From JBBRWV01 sp038248985 (lineage in GTDB: Bacteria > Planctomycetota > Phycisphaerae > WQYP01): a stretch of 31,659 nt of DNA. The stretch spans positions 1 to 31,659 of the forward strand of contig JBBRWV010000026.1 of NCBI GenBank assembly GCA_038248985.1. Reading direction: 5' to 3'. Below the pieces are notes generated by a model, which worked only from the letters and a program-made list of their open reading frames with translations, had not been told where the DNA came from and searched no databases. The position numbers and the translations under genes are program-made. Below, piece after piece: positions 14,948 to 24,191 of this stretch (position 1 is the first letter of the stretch; each line of letters begins with the position of its first letter).

Positions 14948-17900
14948 ATGACACTGCCCGAATTTTGCGTGCGACGCGCGGTCTTCACGACGATGTTGAT
15001 CTTGTTGCCGGTGGTGCTGGGGCTGGTGGGTTTTTCGCGCATGGGTGTGGATCTCTTTCCCAATGTGGATCTGCCGATCATATTTATCACGACGGCGCGG
15101 CAGGGAGCGTCCGCGGAGGAGATGGAAACGGGCGTGACGAAGCGCATCGAAGCGCAGGTAAACACGATTTCGGGCATTGACGAGTTATCGAGCACCAGCA
15201 AGGAGGGGATCAGTACGGTGGTGATCCGGTTTGTGCTGGAGAAAAATCGCGATGTGGCGCAGCAGGAAGTGCAGAGCAAGATCAACGCAATTTTGGGCCA
15301 GTTGCCCACCGGCACCGATGCGCCGGTGATCGACAAGTTTGATATTGATTCGTCGCCGGTGATGAGCGTGGCGATCAGCGGCAAGCGGAGTTTGCGGGAG
15401 GTGACGGAGATCGCCGACAAGCAGATTGCGCAATCGCTGTCGAGCTTGCACGGGGTGGGCAACGTGACGCTGACCGGCGGGCTGAAGCGAGCGGTGCAGG
15501 TGAAGGTGGATACCGACAAGCTGCGGGCGTACAACTTGAGCATTGACAACGTGCGGACGGCGCTGGCGAACCAGAACCTGGAACTGCCGGGCGGACGCGT
15601 GGATCAGACCTCGCGTGAACTGACATTGCGGACGATGGGGCGAATCACCGACACGCGCGATTTCAACGACATCATCGTGGCGACAATCGCGGAGCAACCG
15701 GTGCGGATTCGCGATATCGGATCCGCGGAGGATTCCATTGAGGAGCCGCGCAGCCTGGCGCTGCTGGATGGGCAGAACACGGTCAATTTGCTGGTGCAGA
15801 AACAGTCGGGGACGAATACCGTCGAGGTGATCAAGACGGTCAAGGAGAAGATGGAAGAGTTGAAAAAGGTGTTCGCGGTAGAGGGGCGCGGCGACATCAA
15901 TATGGAAGTGATTCGCGATCAGAGCCGATTCATTGAAAAAAGCATTGACGAGGTGAAGTATCACCTGATCCTGGGGGCGGTCCTGGTGTCGCTGACGATT
16001 CTGATGTTTCTGCGCGACTGGCGTACCATGGTGATCGCCTCGATCTCCATTCCGGTGTCGATCATCGGGACGTTTCTGGCGATGTGGATAGCCGGGTTCA
16101 CCTTCAACAATATCACGATGCTGGCCCTGGTCATGTCGGTCGGCATCGTGATCGACGACGCGGTGGTGGTCCACGAAAACATCTTCCGCTGGATGGAAGA
16201 AAAGGGTTATTCGGCGTGGGATGCGGCGATCGCCGCGACCAAGGAAATCGCCCCGGCCGTGATGGCGACGACGCTGTCGCTGGTGGTGATCTTTTTGCCC
16301 ATCGCGTTCATGTCCGGGACGGTGGGACGGTTTTTTCAGAGCTTTGGCATCACTATGGCGTTTGCGATCGTGGTGTCGCTGCTGGTGAGTTTTACCCTGA
16401 CGCCGATGTTGTGCTCGCGGTTTCTGAAGCTGAGCAAGAAGGCCCGGGCCGCGATCGCCCGCGGTGAACACTCCCACCATAGCGGCGGCATTTACGGATG
16501 GGTGGCGGAGAAACCTTACTTGCTCCTATTGCGCTGGTCGCTGCGGCAGCGGTGGGTGATCGTGGCGGCGGCCATTCTGGTCGTCATGTCGCTCTTTCCA
16601 CTCCCGGTGGGAAAATGGATTGCCGGATCACCCAAGCCGGGGGATGCCGCAGACCGGGTCGCGGCGATTGCAGCGAAGCAGAAATCGCTGGGCTGGGCGA
16701 ATTATCCGGGGCTGTTCACTTTTCTGGGGTTTGATTTTATTCCGCAGGATGACCAGAGCGAGTTTGAAGTGGCGATCACCGCGCCTTCGGGATACACGCT
16801 GGAACGCTCGCGGATAATGTTTGAGGAAATCACGGCCAAGCTGCGTGCGCTGCACGGAGTGACGCACACGCTGATCACCATCGGGGACACCACAGGAAAG
16901 TTGACCCGGGCCACCGGCGATGTCACCAAAGGGTCGATTTACGTGCAGATGGTGGACCTGGAAAAGCGGTCGAAAGAAGGCTTTAAGGGACTGACGCAAT
17001 TTGAGTTGATGGCGGAGGCCCGGCAGATACTCGCCAAATACCCGGACTTGCGTTCGAGTGCGCAAGTGCCCGGGGCCATCGGCGGCGGGGGGTCCAATGC
17101 GGATCTCGAATTCACGCTGAGCGGCCCGGATCTCGAAGGTCTCAATAATGCCGCCCAACGAATCATCGCCAAGATGCGTGACATTCCCGGCTTGAGCGAT
17201 GTGGATACGACCCTGCCGGAACGCACGCCGGAACTGCGGGTGGTAATTGATCGGACTCGAGCCAAGGAACTGAATCTGGACATTCGCGATGTGGCTGCGG
17301 CGCTGCAAACCCTGGTGGGCGGGCAGGTGGTGAGCGATTACAAGGATGAATCCAATGGGGAACAATACGATGTGTGGTTGCGCGGGGAGCTCAACGATCG
17401 CAGCACGCGCGAGGCGATTGAAAACGCCATGATTAAGTCGCCGGTGGGGGGGCTGGTCCAGCTCTCGAACGTGGCGCAACTGGTGGAAGCGCGCGGGCCG
17501 GCCCAGATCGACCATTTTCAGCGGCAACGCAAGATTACCGTGATCGCCAACCTGGGGTTCTACAACCGCGAAAATCAGTTCCTGTTCTTCTCTTGGGCAC
17601 GCCGCGAAAAACTTCCCACCGGCACGGCCATGCAGCAGGTACAAAAAGTAATCGACGATATGCGGGCCAGCGGCGAACTGAGCCCGGCATACACGGCGGA
17701 ATTTCTGGGCAGGGCCAAATCGCTGGGGCAGAGTTTGAACGCGTTCTTCGTTGCGTTCCTGTTGTCCCTGGTGTTCATGTACATGATCCTGGCCGCACAG
17801 TTTGAGAGCTTCGTGCATCCCATCGCGATCTTGCTGTCGATTCCGCTCACGATTCCGTTCGCCGTGTTGTCGCTGATCATTTTGGGCCAGACGATGAACC

Positions 17901-18331
17901 TGTACGCCATCCTGGGGGTGTTCCTGCTGTTTGGCGTCGTGAAGAAAAATGGCATTTTGCAGGTTGATTACACCAACACCCTGCGGGCCAAGGGCATGAA
18001 AATTTTCGATGCGGTGATGGAGTCTAACAAGACGCGGCTGCGCCCGATCCTGATGACGACCGTGATGCTGGTGGCCGGCATGGTGCCGATCGCGTTGGGT
18101 CAAGGCGCTGGGGCCGCCAGTCGCGCGTCGATGGCCAAAGTGATCATTGGCGGGCAGGCTTTGTCGCTGCTGCTGACCCTCCTGATCACGCCGGTCGCGT
18201 ACACGCTGTTTGATGACTTCGGCAAATGGGTGCGGCGGAAACTGGGCCACCGGCCTCCCGAAGCGGACTTACCCGCTGCCCCGCCGCTCGTGGAAAAAGC
18301 CCCGGTGCCAGAAGCAGTGCATGCGACCTAG
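14948..18331 (+). CDS. RND-family efflux pump, inner-membrane subunit (HAE1/AcrB-like)
   Basis: This proton-driven exporter of 1127 residues has the duplicated RND layout of twelve membrane segments and two large periplasmic loops. The proton-relay aspartates are Asp403 and Asp404 in GIVIDDAVVVHENIF, matching the D-D pair in segment 4. It is longer than AcrB-type pumps (about 1030-1050). Extra sequence includes a His-rich cytoplasmic stretch before segment 7 (GEHSHHSGG) and about 35 residues just after segment 7 (residues 558-592), before the usual F.P..D start of the second porter loop. The start at 14948 has AGGA upstream. Substrates cannot be predicted, and the outer-membrane partner must be encoded elsewhere. 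Confidence 0.96.
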   Translation: MTLPEFCVRRAVFTTMLILLPVVLGLVGFSRMGVDLFPNVDLPIIFITTARQGASAEEMETGVTKRIEAQVNTISGIDELSSTSKEGISTVVIRFVLEKNRDVAQQEVQSKINAILGQLPTGTDAPVIDKFDIDSSPVMSVAISGKRSLREVTEIADKQIAQSLSSLHGVGNVTLTGGLKRAVQVKVDTDKLRAYNLSIDNVRTALANQNLELPGGRVDQTSRELTLRTMGRITDTRDFNDIIVATIAEQPVRIRDIGSAEDSIEEPRSLALLDGQNTVNLLVQKQSGTNTVEVIKTVKEKMEELKKVFAVEGRGDINMEVIRDQSRFIEKSIDEVKYHLILGAVLVSLTILMFLRDWRTMVIASISIPVSIIGTFLAMWIAGFTFNNITMLALVMSVGIVIDDAVVVHENIFRWMEEKGYSAWDAAIAATKEIAPAVMATTLSLVVIFLPIAFMSGTVGRFFQSFGITMAFAIVVSLLVSFTLTPMLCSRFLKLSKKARAAIARGEHSHHSGGIYGWVAEKPYLLLLRWSLRQRWVIVAAAILVVMSLFPLPVGKWIAGSPKPGDAADRVAAIAAKQKSLGWANYPGLFTFLGFDFIPQDDQSEFEVAITAPSGYTLERSRIMFEEITAKLRALHGVTHTLITIGDTTGKLTRATGDVTKGSIYVQMVDLEKRSKEGFKGLTQFELMAEARQILAKYPDLRSSAQVPGAIGGGGSNADLEFTLSGPDLEGLNNAAQRIIAKMRDIPGLSDVDTTLPERTPELRVVIDRTRAKELNLDIRDVAAALQTLVGGQVVSDYKDESNGEQYDVWLRGELNDRSTREAIENAMIKSPVGGLVQLSNVAQLVEARGPAQIDHFQRQRKITVIANLGFYNRENQFLFFSWARREKLPTGTAMQQVQKVIDDMRASGELSPAYTAEFLGRAKSLGQSLNAFFVAFLLSLVFMYMILAAQFESFVHPIAILLSIPLTIPFAVLSLIILGQTMNLYAILGVFLLFGVVKKNGILQVDYTNTLRAKGMKIFDAVMESNKTRLRPILMTTVMLVAGMVPIALGQGAGAASRASMAKVIIGGQALSLLLTLLITPVAYTLFDDFGKWVRRKLGHRPPEADLPAAPPLVEKAPVPEAVHAT

Positions 18332-18475
18332 GCAACCGCGGCGGCCGGCCCGGTGGTTTGGTACGAAGATAAGCAGTCGGCGCGCCGGGCACATTACCTA
18401 CATATCTCTTTACCCGATCTATAACCTATTGCAATAAAACAGCTTACAGCAATCATCGCCCATTCATCCCACATC

Positions 18476-18491
18476 TGGCATGGCGTTCGCA
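18476..18491 (+). promoter_or_regulatory. Candidate sigma-54 (-24/-12) promoter
   Basis: TGGCATGGCGTTCGCA agrees with the sigma-54 consensus at ten of twelve fixed positions and keeps the obligatory GG-N10-GC spacing. It lies about 70 bases before the start of the small membrane protein at 18563. The rest of 18332-18562 is AT-richer than its surroundings and holds no other recognisable feature. No activator gene is in the window. Confidence 0.5.
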
Positions 18492-18562
18492 TTAATATTC
18501 CGTGTGCGGATAGGAGCAGCCTCTGTGTTGCAGTGATGTCGAGGGATGACAGGAGTTGCACA

Positions 18563-18745
18563 ATGGCCCAACGTCAAGAAATACATGGTTTCAGTCAAGG
18601 TGCCCTCTCTTCAGAAATGCGCCTGCCCGAGATGCCACCGCTGACCTTGACCCGCAATTTCCTCTGGGTATTTGTCATCTGTGTCGCTTCCCTCGCCATC
18701 GTGCCGGTGGTGGTGGGCTGGGCCGCCAGCGTCTTGTTGAGATGA
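18563..18745 (+). CDS. Small single-pass membrane protein
   Basis: This 60-residue protein starts at an ATG with AGGAG eight bases upstream. The N-terminal half is polar, with methionines and prolines (EMRLPEMPPL). The C-terminal half is one membrane segment of about 22 residues (LWVFVICVASLAIVPVVVGWAASVLL) ending in a single arginine. I do not recognise a family. A strong terminator follows 65 bases later and a sigma-54-like site precedes it, so it looks like a self-contained transcription unit rather than part of the efflux operon. Confidence 0.6.
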   Translation: MAQRQEIHGFSQGALSSEMRLPEMPPLTLTRNFLWVFVICVASLAIVPVVVGWAASVLLR

Positions 18746-18809
18746 AGTCGAAGGAACCGAAATAAGGGAACTGACGCGCGTGCGTTGGTGTTCCCCCGAA
18801 CCGGGGATA

Positions 18810-18848
18810 GAAAGCCTGGGGTGCGTTGCTCCGGGCTTTCTCGTTTTT
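18810..18848 (+). terminator. Rho-independent terminator
   Basis: GAAAGCCTGGGG and CTCCGGGCTTTC form a 12-bp stem with two G-U pairs around a seven-base loop, followed directly by TCGTTTTT. It ends the transcript of the small membrane protein and insulates the methyltransferase gene downstream. Confidence 0.85.
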
Positions 18849-18947
18849 GCCGCAAAATGACCGGGGAGGTAACTGTGGCTAAACATTTTGGGAAGCAGGA
18901 GACGATTAAGTAACAGTGTGCAGTGCACCGGCGGCTTGGAGTACTTT

Positions 18948-19928
18948 ATGCGGTTCAACCTGGGCGACTACCTCGAAGCGACAGAGGCGCCCCACTGGCT
19001 TACCCACAATTCGGCGTGGATCTACCATATCCCGCTCGCCGCGATCCTCATCAAAATGCTGCGGCCGCGCACCTTTGTCGAACTTGGCACGTTTCGCGGC
19101 GATTCCTACATGGCGTTCTGCCAGGCCGCAGCGAAAATTCGCACCGGCACGCAATGCACCGCCGTCGACAACTGGACGGGCGATGCACACGCCGGCTTCT
19201 ACGGACCGGAAATCCTGCGCGAACTCAAGGCCACCCACGATCCTCTTTATGGGAGTTTCTCACGCCTGCTCCGGGCCGAGTTTCCCAACGCCTTGCCGCA
19301 ATTTGCCGAGAACTCCATCGATCTTCTGCACATCGACGGTCATCACACCTACGAGGCCGTAAAGCAGGACTTCGAGCAGTGGCTGCCCAAGTTGAGCAAT
19401 CGCGCGGTAGTGCTGTTTCATGACACCCAGGTGCGGGAACGCGATTTTGGCGTCTGGAAGTTATGGGAGGAACTGGCCGCGAAGTATCCCCATTTCAACA
19501 TCCCCTACGGCTGCGGCCTGGGAATGCTCGCCGTCGGCCGCGATGTGCCACGGAATTTCGTGGATTTTTTATGCGAGTTGCGCGGCGACGACGGCGCGGC
19601 CATAGTGACGCAGATGCAGACCTTGGGAATTCGAATTGAACTGTCGCGTACCGTCATGGCGCTGGTGAACGACCTGCATAATTCCCAGACCGTGCTCAAC
19701 GATTGGCGGAAGTGGAACGGCCAACCCGTCATCCAGACAACGCCCGATGTGAAAGCAGCCTGGACCAATCCGCGCCAATATTCCATGGCGGTGACGAATC
19801 AGACGCGCGACATGGTGGTGGAGTCACTCTTGATGAGACAGAACGCCGTGGCGCTCGAAAACCAACTCGCCGCGCGGATCGGTGTGGTGCGCGAAGTGGT
19901 CGATCGGGCCCAGGCCACGGGCGTGTGA
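18948..19928 (+). CDS. Class I SAM-dependent methyltransferase (Methyltransf_24-like)
   Basis: The 326-residue product has a Rossmann methyltransferase core. Motif I is FVELGTFRGDSY near residues 43-54, a SAM-ribose acidic position lies in CTAVDNW, and the post-motif block reads LLHIDGHHTYEAVKQDFEQWLPKL followed by VLFHDT. This block is typical of methyltransferases found with cell-surface glycan enzymes, often fused to glycosyltransferases; here it stands alone. The C-terminal third (about residues 230-326) is helical and unrecognised. The ATG at 18948 has GGAG at seven bases. An in-frame TTG 60 bases upstream is less likely. The substrate is unknown. The gene ends 24 bases from the convergent gene at 19953. 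Confidence 0.82.
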   Translation: MRFNLGDYLEATEAPHWLTHNSAWIYHIPLAAILIKMLRPRTFVELGTFRGDSYMAFCQAAAKIRTGTQCTAVDNWTGDAHAGFYGPEILRELKATHDPLYGSFSRLLRAEFPNALPQFAENSIDLLHIDGHHTYEAVKQDFEQWLPKLSNRAVVLFHDTQVRERDFGVWKLWEELAAKYPHFNIPYGCGLGMLAVGRDVPRNFVDFLCELRGDDGAAIVTQMQTLGIRIELSRTVMALVNDLHNSQTVLNDWRKWNGQPVIQTTPDVKAAWTNPRQYSMAVTNQTRDMVVESLLMRQNAVALENQLAARIGVVREVVDRAQATGV

Positions 19929-19952
19929 AAGCCCGCGGGGCGGATCTGCGGC

Positions 19953-21116
19953 TTATCCGTGCATCGTCTCCGGATTGAGGGAATTGGCGCGGCACCATTC
20001 ATCATAAGCAAACGGCGAAATCTCGCTCGGCTTGATCTCCGACCGCCCGCCCCAGAACACATTGGTATACGCAACAGGAATGCCGACAGCCGCGAGGTGC
20101 GCGTCAATGGCCGCCTTATGCGCCAGCACCTTTTCCTTCTCCGTTCCATGCACCACCCCCATGATGTTGACCTGATTGAAGTCCGGCCCGCCTTCACGCC
20201 AGTACGCATGGGTCATGCAGTAATGCCGCCCCACTTCGCGCCCGGCTTCGAGTTCGCGGCCCCGCGGCACCGCCCAATGAAACAAACCGTTGTACTGCGT
20301 GATGCGCTCGCCAGAGGCCGTGGTTTTGACATGCTCCAGAAACGTGGAAAAACGGCCGATGACTTTCCGCCCATGCAGCGAAGCGGCAACCGCGATGAAC
20401 TCCGCGAGGCTGACGCCCGCTTCCGTAGCGCGGGCCGACCAGAAAAGCCCCCCCGCGCGCGCACTGGCCTCCAGCTCTTCCGTCGTGAACTCTCTTTTGA
20501 GCGCTACCAGCACCCGCCAATCCAGCGATGAGAGATCGACCAACTCGGTGCCGATGGCGTCGGCCGGTTGATCGGCCTTTTCCCCCGGGTGCAACGCACG
20601 GCGCCGCACATGGCCCACCCCGAGCACGAACAGCTTCTTCGCCGGCATCAGCAGAAACTGTTCGGCCTCCGTCTGCGCAAGCAGGAACTGACAATGCTTC
20701 TCGATGGAAAACCCCTGCGGAATTTTGAGTGTCGTCCACAGTCGATACGCCGAGCCTGCCGTTTCGCGATCCGTCGAGCGTATGACAATGTGCCCGGAAA
20801 ACGGGTCATCGCGCCACAGATAATCAAAGCCGGCATTGAGTTTTTCCGGCGATATTTTCCACGCGACCAGCGATCCCTGGGCCAGGTTGGTGGCCATAAG
20901 CGTCTGACGAATGCGGCGGATGGTGCCCGCGCGGAGCATCGCGATGATGCGCTCCACGACGATCGGAAGATCCAGCCCGCATTGCAGGGCGATCTGCCCA
21001 AAAGGGTCCGGCAGGAAGCCCTGGATTCGATCCTCGGAGACCGACAGAATCTGCGCATTGATGGGATCGCCGGTGCTCACGGGCACGGCTTGGGGCGGCA
21101 AATCAGTCAAGGGCAT
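19953..21116 (-). CDS. Tandem Lrp/AsnC-like protein of the siroheme decarboxylase (AhbA-AhbB) type
   Basis: The 387-residue product looks like two siroheme-decarboxylase-type modules in one chain. The first (about residues 25-165) has a winged-helix pattern: DRIQGFLPDPFGQIA, VVERIIAMLRAGTIRRI, then LVAWKI, as in AhbA/NirD proteins. The second (about 195-375) has LDWRVLVALKREF, a helix pair, VIGRFSTFLEH, NGLFHWAVP, MTHAYWR and VNIMGVVHG. This order matches the AhbB pattern of RRFG..H, W.VP, SHCY.R and YN..H. Such proteins decarboxylate siroheme to didecarboxysiroheme on the way to heme or heme d1. Neighbouring heme genes are absent, so function is inferred from sequence alone. A plain Lrp-type regulator is the alternative. 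The ATG follows AAAGG. Confidence 0.62.
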   Translation of the reverse strand: MPLTDLPPQAVPVSTGDPINAQILSVSEDRIQGFLPDPFGQIALQCGLDLPIVVERIIAMLRAGTIRRIRQTLMATNLAQGSLVAWKISPEKLNAGFDYLWRDDPFSGHIVIRSTDRETAGSAYRLWTTLKIPQGFSIEKHCQFLLAQTEAEQFLLMPAKKLFVLGVGHVRRRALHPGEKADQPADAIGTELVDLSSLDWRVLVALKREFTTEELEASARAGGLFWSARATEAGVSLAEFIAVAASLHGRKVIGRFSTFLEHVKTTASGERITQYNGLFHWAVPRGRELEAGREVGRHYCMTHAYWREGGPDFNQVNIMGVVHGTEKEKVLAHKAAIDAHLAAVGIPVAYTNVFWGGRSEIKPSEISPFAYDEWCRANSLNPETMHG

Positions 21117-21247
21117 CCGGTGCCTTTCATAACGTGGTTAAGGCATTTTCTCGCACGTTTTTGTAGCAGTGGCAGAGCGTAGAAATGCTGACCCAATGAT
21201 ACAGATTGCCTCCCGCGGACTCAAACTCACACCGCGTCTGGGAAGTT

Positions 21248-21277
21248 TTGCTCTTCCCTGATTTTGATCGCTACAAT
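21248..21277 (+). promoter_or_regulatory. Candidate uvrA promoter
   Basis: TTGCTC (21248-21253) and TACAAT (21272-21277) are spaced by 18 bases, 62 bases before the uvrA ATG, in the 222-base divergent region. I see no clear LexA/SOS box here. Confidence 0.4.
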
Positions 21278-21338
21278 ACGGGATTCATTCGGGTATCAAA
21301 ACGCACGCCTGCGGCCGTGCGATTTAGCGGAGTTTGTA

Positions 21339-24170
21339 ATGGCATCCAAGGTGATTCGGATAGTCGGGGCGCGGGAACACAACCTCAAAAATGTGACCGT
21401 GGAGATACCACGCGATCAACTGGTCGTGTTCACCGGCCTGTCCGGCAGCGGCAAAAGCTCCCTCGCCTTTGACACCATCTACGCCGAGGGCCAACGCAAA
21501 TACGTCGAGTCCCTCTCCGCCTACGCCCGGCAATTCCTGGATCAAATCCAAAAACCCGACTGCGAAGAAATCGAAGGCCTGCCTCCGACAATCGCCATCG
21601 AGCAGCGCCAAGGTTCCAGCAATCCGCGCTCCACGGTGGCGACCACCACGGAGATCTACGACTACCTCCGCGTGCTCTACGCCCGCGCCGGCGTGCCCCA
21701 CTGCTGGGTGTGCGGCAAGGTGATCTCCTCCCAGAGCGCGTCGCAGATCGTCGATTCGGTAATGAAGCTGCCGGAGGGGACGAAGATCATGGTCTTGTCA
21801 CCCTTGGTGCGCGGCATGAAGGGGACGCACAAGGAAGTGCTCGAAGCGATGACCCGCCAGGGATTCGTGCGCTGCCGCGTGAACGGCACCGTCAGTGAAA
21901 TCAAAAACGCCCCGGCCATGGACAAAAACTTCAAACACACCGTCGAAGCGGTGGTGGATCGGCTCGTCATAAAAGAAGAAATTCGCACGCGCCTGGCCGA
22001 TAGCGTGGAACTGTCGCTGAAACTCGCCGACGGCCTCGTGGTCGTCACCGTGGAAACCGCCGGCAAATGGATCGATCACTCCTACAGCAGTCGCTACGCC
22101 TGCCCCGATCATTCTGAAAGTTCGCTCGAAGAACTATCGCCGCGCCTTTTCTCGTTCAACAGCCCGTACGGCGCATGTAGTGTCTGCAGCGGCCTGGGAA
22201 CGATTCTCGAATTTGATGAAGACCTGATCGTCCCCGATCCGCACAAAAGCGTGCTCGAAGCCATCGAACCTTTTCGTCGCAATGGCCGGCGGATGAATGC
22301 GTACTACAACCGTCTGATGAAAGAGTTCTGCTACGACTTCAAGGTGGAACCCGACACGGCGTTCAGCAAACTGCCGGACAAACTCCGCAAGATTCTGCTG
22401 CAAGGAACGACCGCCAAGGATGTGACCACCTACAAGAATGAATTCGAAGGTGCCATGCCGATGCTGCAGCGCCGCTTCGAAAGTACGGACAGTGCCTTTG
22501 TCAAAGCCCGCCTGCACGCGTATTTGAGCGAACAGCCGTGCGAGAAGTGCAAGGGCGATCGCCTGAAGCCTCAAGCCCTGGCCGTGACGGTGGGCGGAAA
22601 AAACATCAAGGAAGCAACCGCGCTGACGATCGCCGCAGCCTTGGAGTTTTTCAACCAGTTGGAGCTAACGACCGAGCAGGCTGCCATTGCCGCGCCGGTG
22701 CTCAAGGAAGTGCGCAATCGCGCGGGCTTCATGAATGATGTCGGCTTGGGGTATCTGACGCTGGATCGTCACGCCGGATCACTTTCCGGCGGCGAATACC
22801 AACGCATTCGTCTGGCGACGCAGGTGGGCAGCAAACTGGTGGGCGTCTGTTACGTGCTCGATGAGCCCACCATCGGGCTGCATCAAAAAGACAATGACCG
22901 CCTGATCAAAACGCTCCGGCACCTCGCGGATATCGGCAACACCGTCATCGTCGTCGAGCATGATGAGGACACCATTCGCGCTGCCGATTGGATCATCGAC
23001 GTCGGCCCCGGCGCCGGCTCGCACGGCGGACGGATCATCGCCGAGGGCACCTACGATCAAATCCTCAAAGCCCCCGAAAGCATCACCGCCAAATACTTGA
23101 CCGGCCAATACCAGATCGTGCCGCCCTCGGAACGGCGCAAGGTCAACACGGAAGAGTGCATCGAAGTGACCGGCTGCAAGGAAAACAACCTGCGAAATCT
23201 AAACGTGAAGTTTCCGCTGGGTGGATTCGTGTGCGTGACGGGCGTTTCCGGGTCGGGCAAAAGCACGCTGGTCAATGAAATCCTGCTCAAGGCCTTGCGC
23301 AAGAAACTCTACAACAGCAAGGAGCGGGCGGGTGCCCATGCGAAACTGACCGGTGCCCAATTCGTCGACAAGGTGATCGAGATTGATCAATCGCCCATCG
23401 GTCGCACGCCGCGCAGCAACCCCGCGACTTACACCGGCGTATGGGATCTGGTGCGTCAGCTCTACGCCAAGACCCGCGAAGCCAAGATCCGCGGATACAA
23501 AATGGGGCGGTTCAGTTTTAACGTAAAAGGCGGACGCTGCGAAGCCTGTCAGGGCCAGGGCACCAAGCGCATCGAGATGCACTTCTTGCCCGATGTCTTC
23601 GTCACCTGCGAGGTCTGCAAGGGCCTGCGCTTCAATCGCGAAACTCTGGAAATCAAATACCGCGGCAAGAGCATCGCCGACGTATTGGCCATGCGCATCG
23701 AAGAAGCCGTGCAGTTTTTCGACAGCTTCGGCAACATTAAGCAACTCCTGCAGGCCATGAACGATGTCGGCCTAAGCTACGTCCAACTCGGCCAGCCCTC
23801 GACGCAGCTTTCCGGCGGCGAAGCCCAGCGCGTCAAACTCGCGACCGAACTCGGCAAGACCGCCACCGGCCACACGCTCTATGTGCTCGACGAACCCACA
23901 ACCGGCCTGCACTTTGCCGACATCCACAATCTCTTAAGCGTGCTCGGACGCCTGACCGACCAGGGCAACACCGTGCTGGTAATCGAACACAACCTCGACG
24001 TGATCAAGTGTGCCGATTGGATCATCGATCTTGGTCCCGATGGCGGCAGCGGCGGCGGAAGGATCGTCGAACAAGGCACGCCGGAAAAAATCGTCGCCAA
24101 TGCCAAAAGCTACACCGGCCAGTATTTGCGATCAAAACTGGAGGCAGGCCGGGCGGCGATTGTCTCTTGA
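21339..24170 (+). CDS. uvrA: Excinuclease ABC subunit A
   Basis: UvrA is the damage-recognition ATPase of nucleotide excision repair. The 943-residue length is normal. It has two ABC ATPase modules: Walker A GLSGSGKSS (Lys39) with signature LSGGEYQRI and DEPTIGLH, then Walker A GVSGSGKST with LSGGEAQRV and DEPTTGLH. The second zinc module is standard (CEACQGQG ... CEVCKGLRF). The first is unusual: its ligands read Cys255, His258, Cys280 and Cys283, because the usual CP.C is CPDH. The ATG at 21339 has GGAG seven bases upstream. nnrE follows 21 bases after its stop. Confidence 0.98.
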   Translation: MASKVIRIVGAREHNLKNVTVEIPRDQLVVFTGLSGSGKSSLAFDTIYAEGQRKYVESLSAYARQFLDQIQKPDCEEIEGLPPTIAIEQRQGSSNPRSTVATTTEIYDYLRVLYARAGVPHCWVCGKVISSQSASQIVDSVMKLPEGTKIMVLSPLVRGMKGTHKEVLEAMTRQGFVRCRVNGTVSEIKNAPAMDKNFKHTVEAVVDRLVIKEEIRTRLADSVELSLKLADGLVVVTVETAGKWIDHSYSSRYACPDHSESSLEELSPRLFSFNSPYGACSVCSGLGTILEFDEDLIVPDPHKSVLEAIEPFRRNGRRMNAYYNRLMKEFCYDFKVEPDTAFSKLPDKLRKILLQGTTAKDVTTYKNEFEGAMPMLQRRFESTDSAFVKARLHAYLSEQPCEKCKGDRLKPQALAVTVGGKNIKEATALTIAAALEFFNQLELTTEQAAIAAPVLKEVRNRAGFMNDVGLGYLTLDRHAGSLSGGEYQRIRLATQVGSKLVGVCYVLDEPTIGLHQKDNDRLIKTLRHLADIGNTVIVVEHDEDTIRAADWIIDVGPGAGSHGGRIIAEGTYDQILKAPESITAKYLTGQYQIVPPSERRKVNTEECIEVTGCKENNLRNLNVKFPLGGFVCVTGVSGSGKSTLVNEILLKALRKKLYNSKERAGAHAKLTGAQFVDKVIEIDQSPIGRTPRSNPATYTGVWDLVRQLYAKTREAKIRGYKMGRFSFNVKGGRCEACQGQGTKRIEMHFLPDVFVTCEVCKGLRFNRETLEIKYRGKSIADVLAMRIEEAVQFFDSFGNIKQLLQAMNDVGLSYVQLGQPSTQLSGGEAQRVKLATELGKTATGHTLYVLDEPTTGLHFADIHNLLSVLGRLTDQGNTVLVIEHNLDVIKCADWIIDLGPDGGSGGGRIVEQGTPEKIVANAKSYTGQYLRSKLEAGRAAIVS

Positions 24171-24191
24171 TCTCTCGACGGGAGGTACGCG

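Noticed and set aside
16628..18250. 540-codon minus-strand frame opposite the RND pump
   Set aside because: The composition (Gln/His/Arg-rich) is typical of an antisense shadow, and the plus-strand pump is unambiguous.
18332..18475. Terminator after the RND pump
   Set aside because: GC-rich stretches near 18340-18360 can pair weakly, but no U-tract follows.
21117..21338. SOS box for uvrA
   Set aside because: No CTG-N10-CAG or similar palindrome was seen near the promoter candidate.
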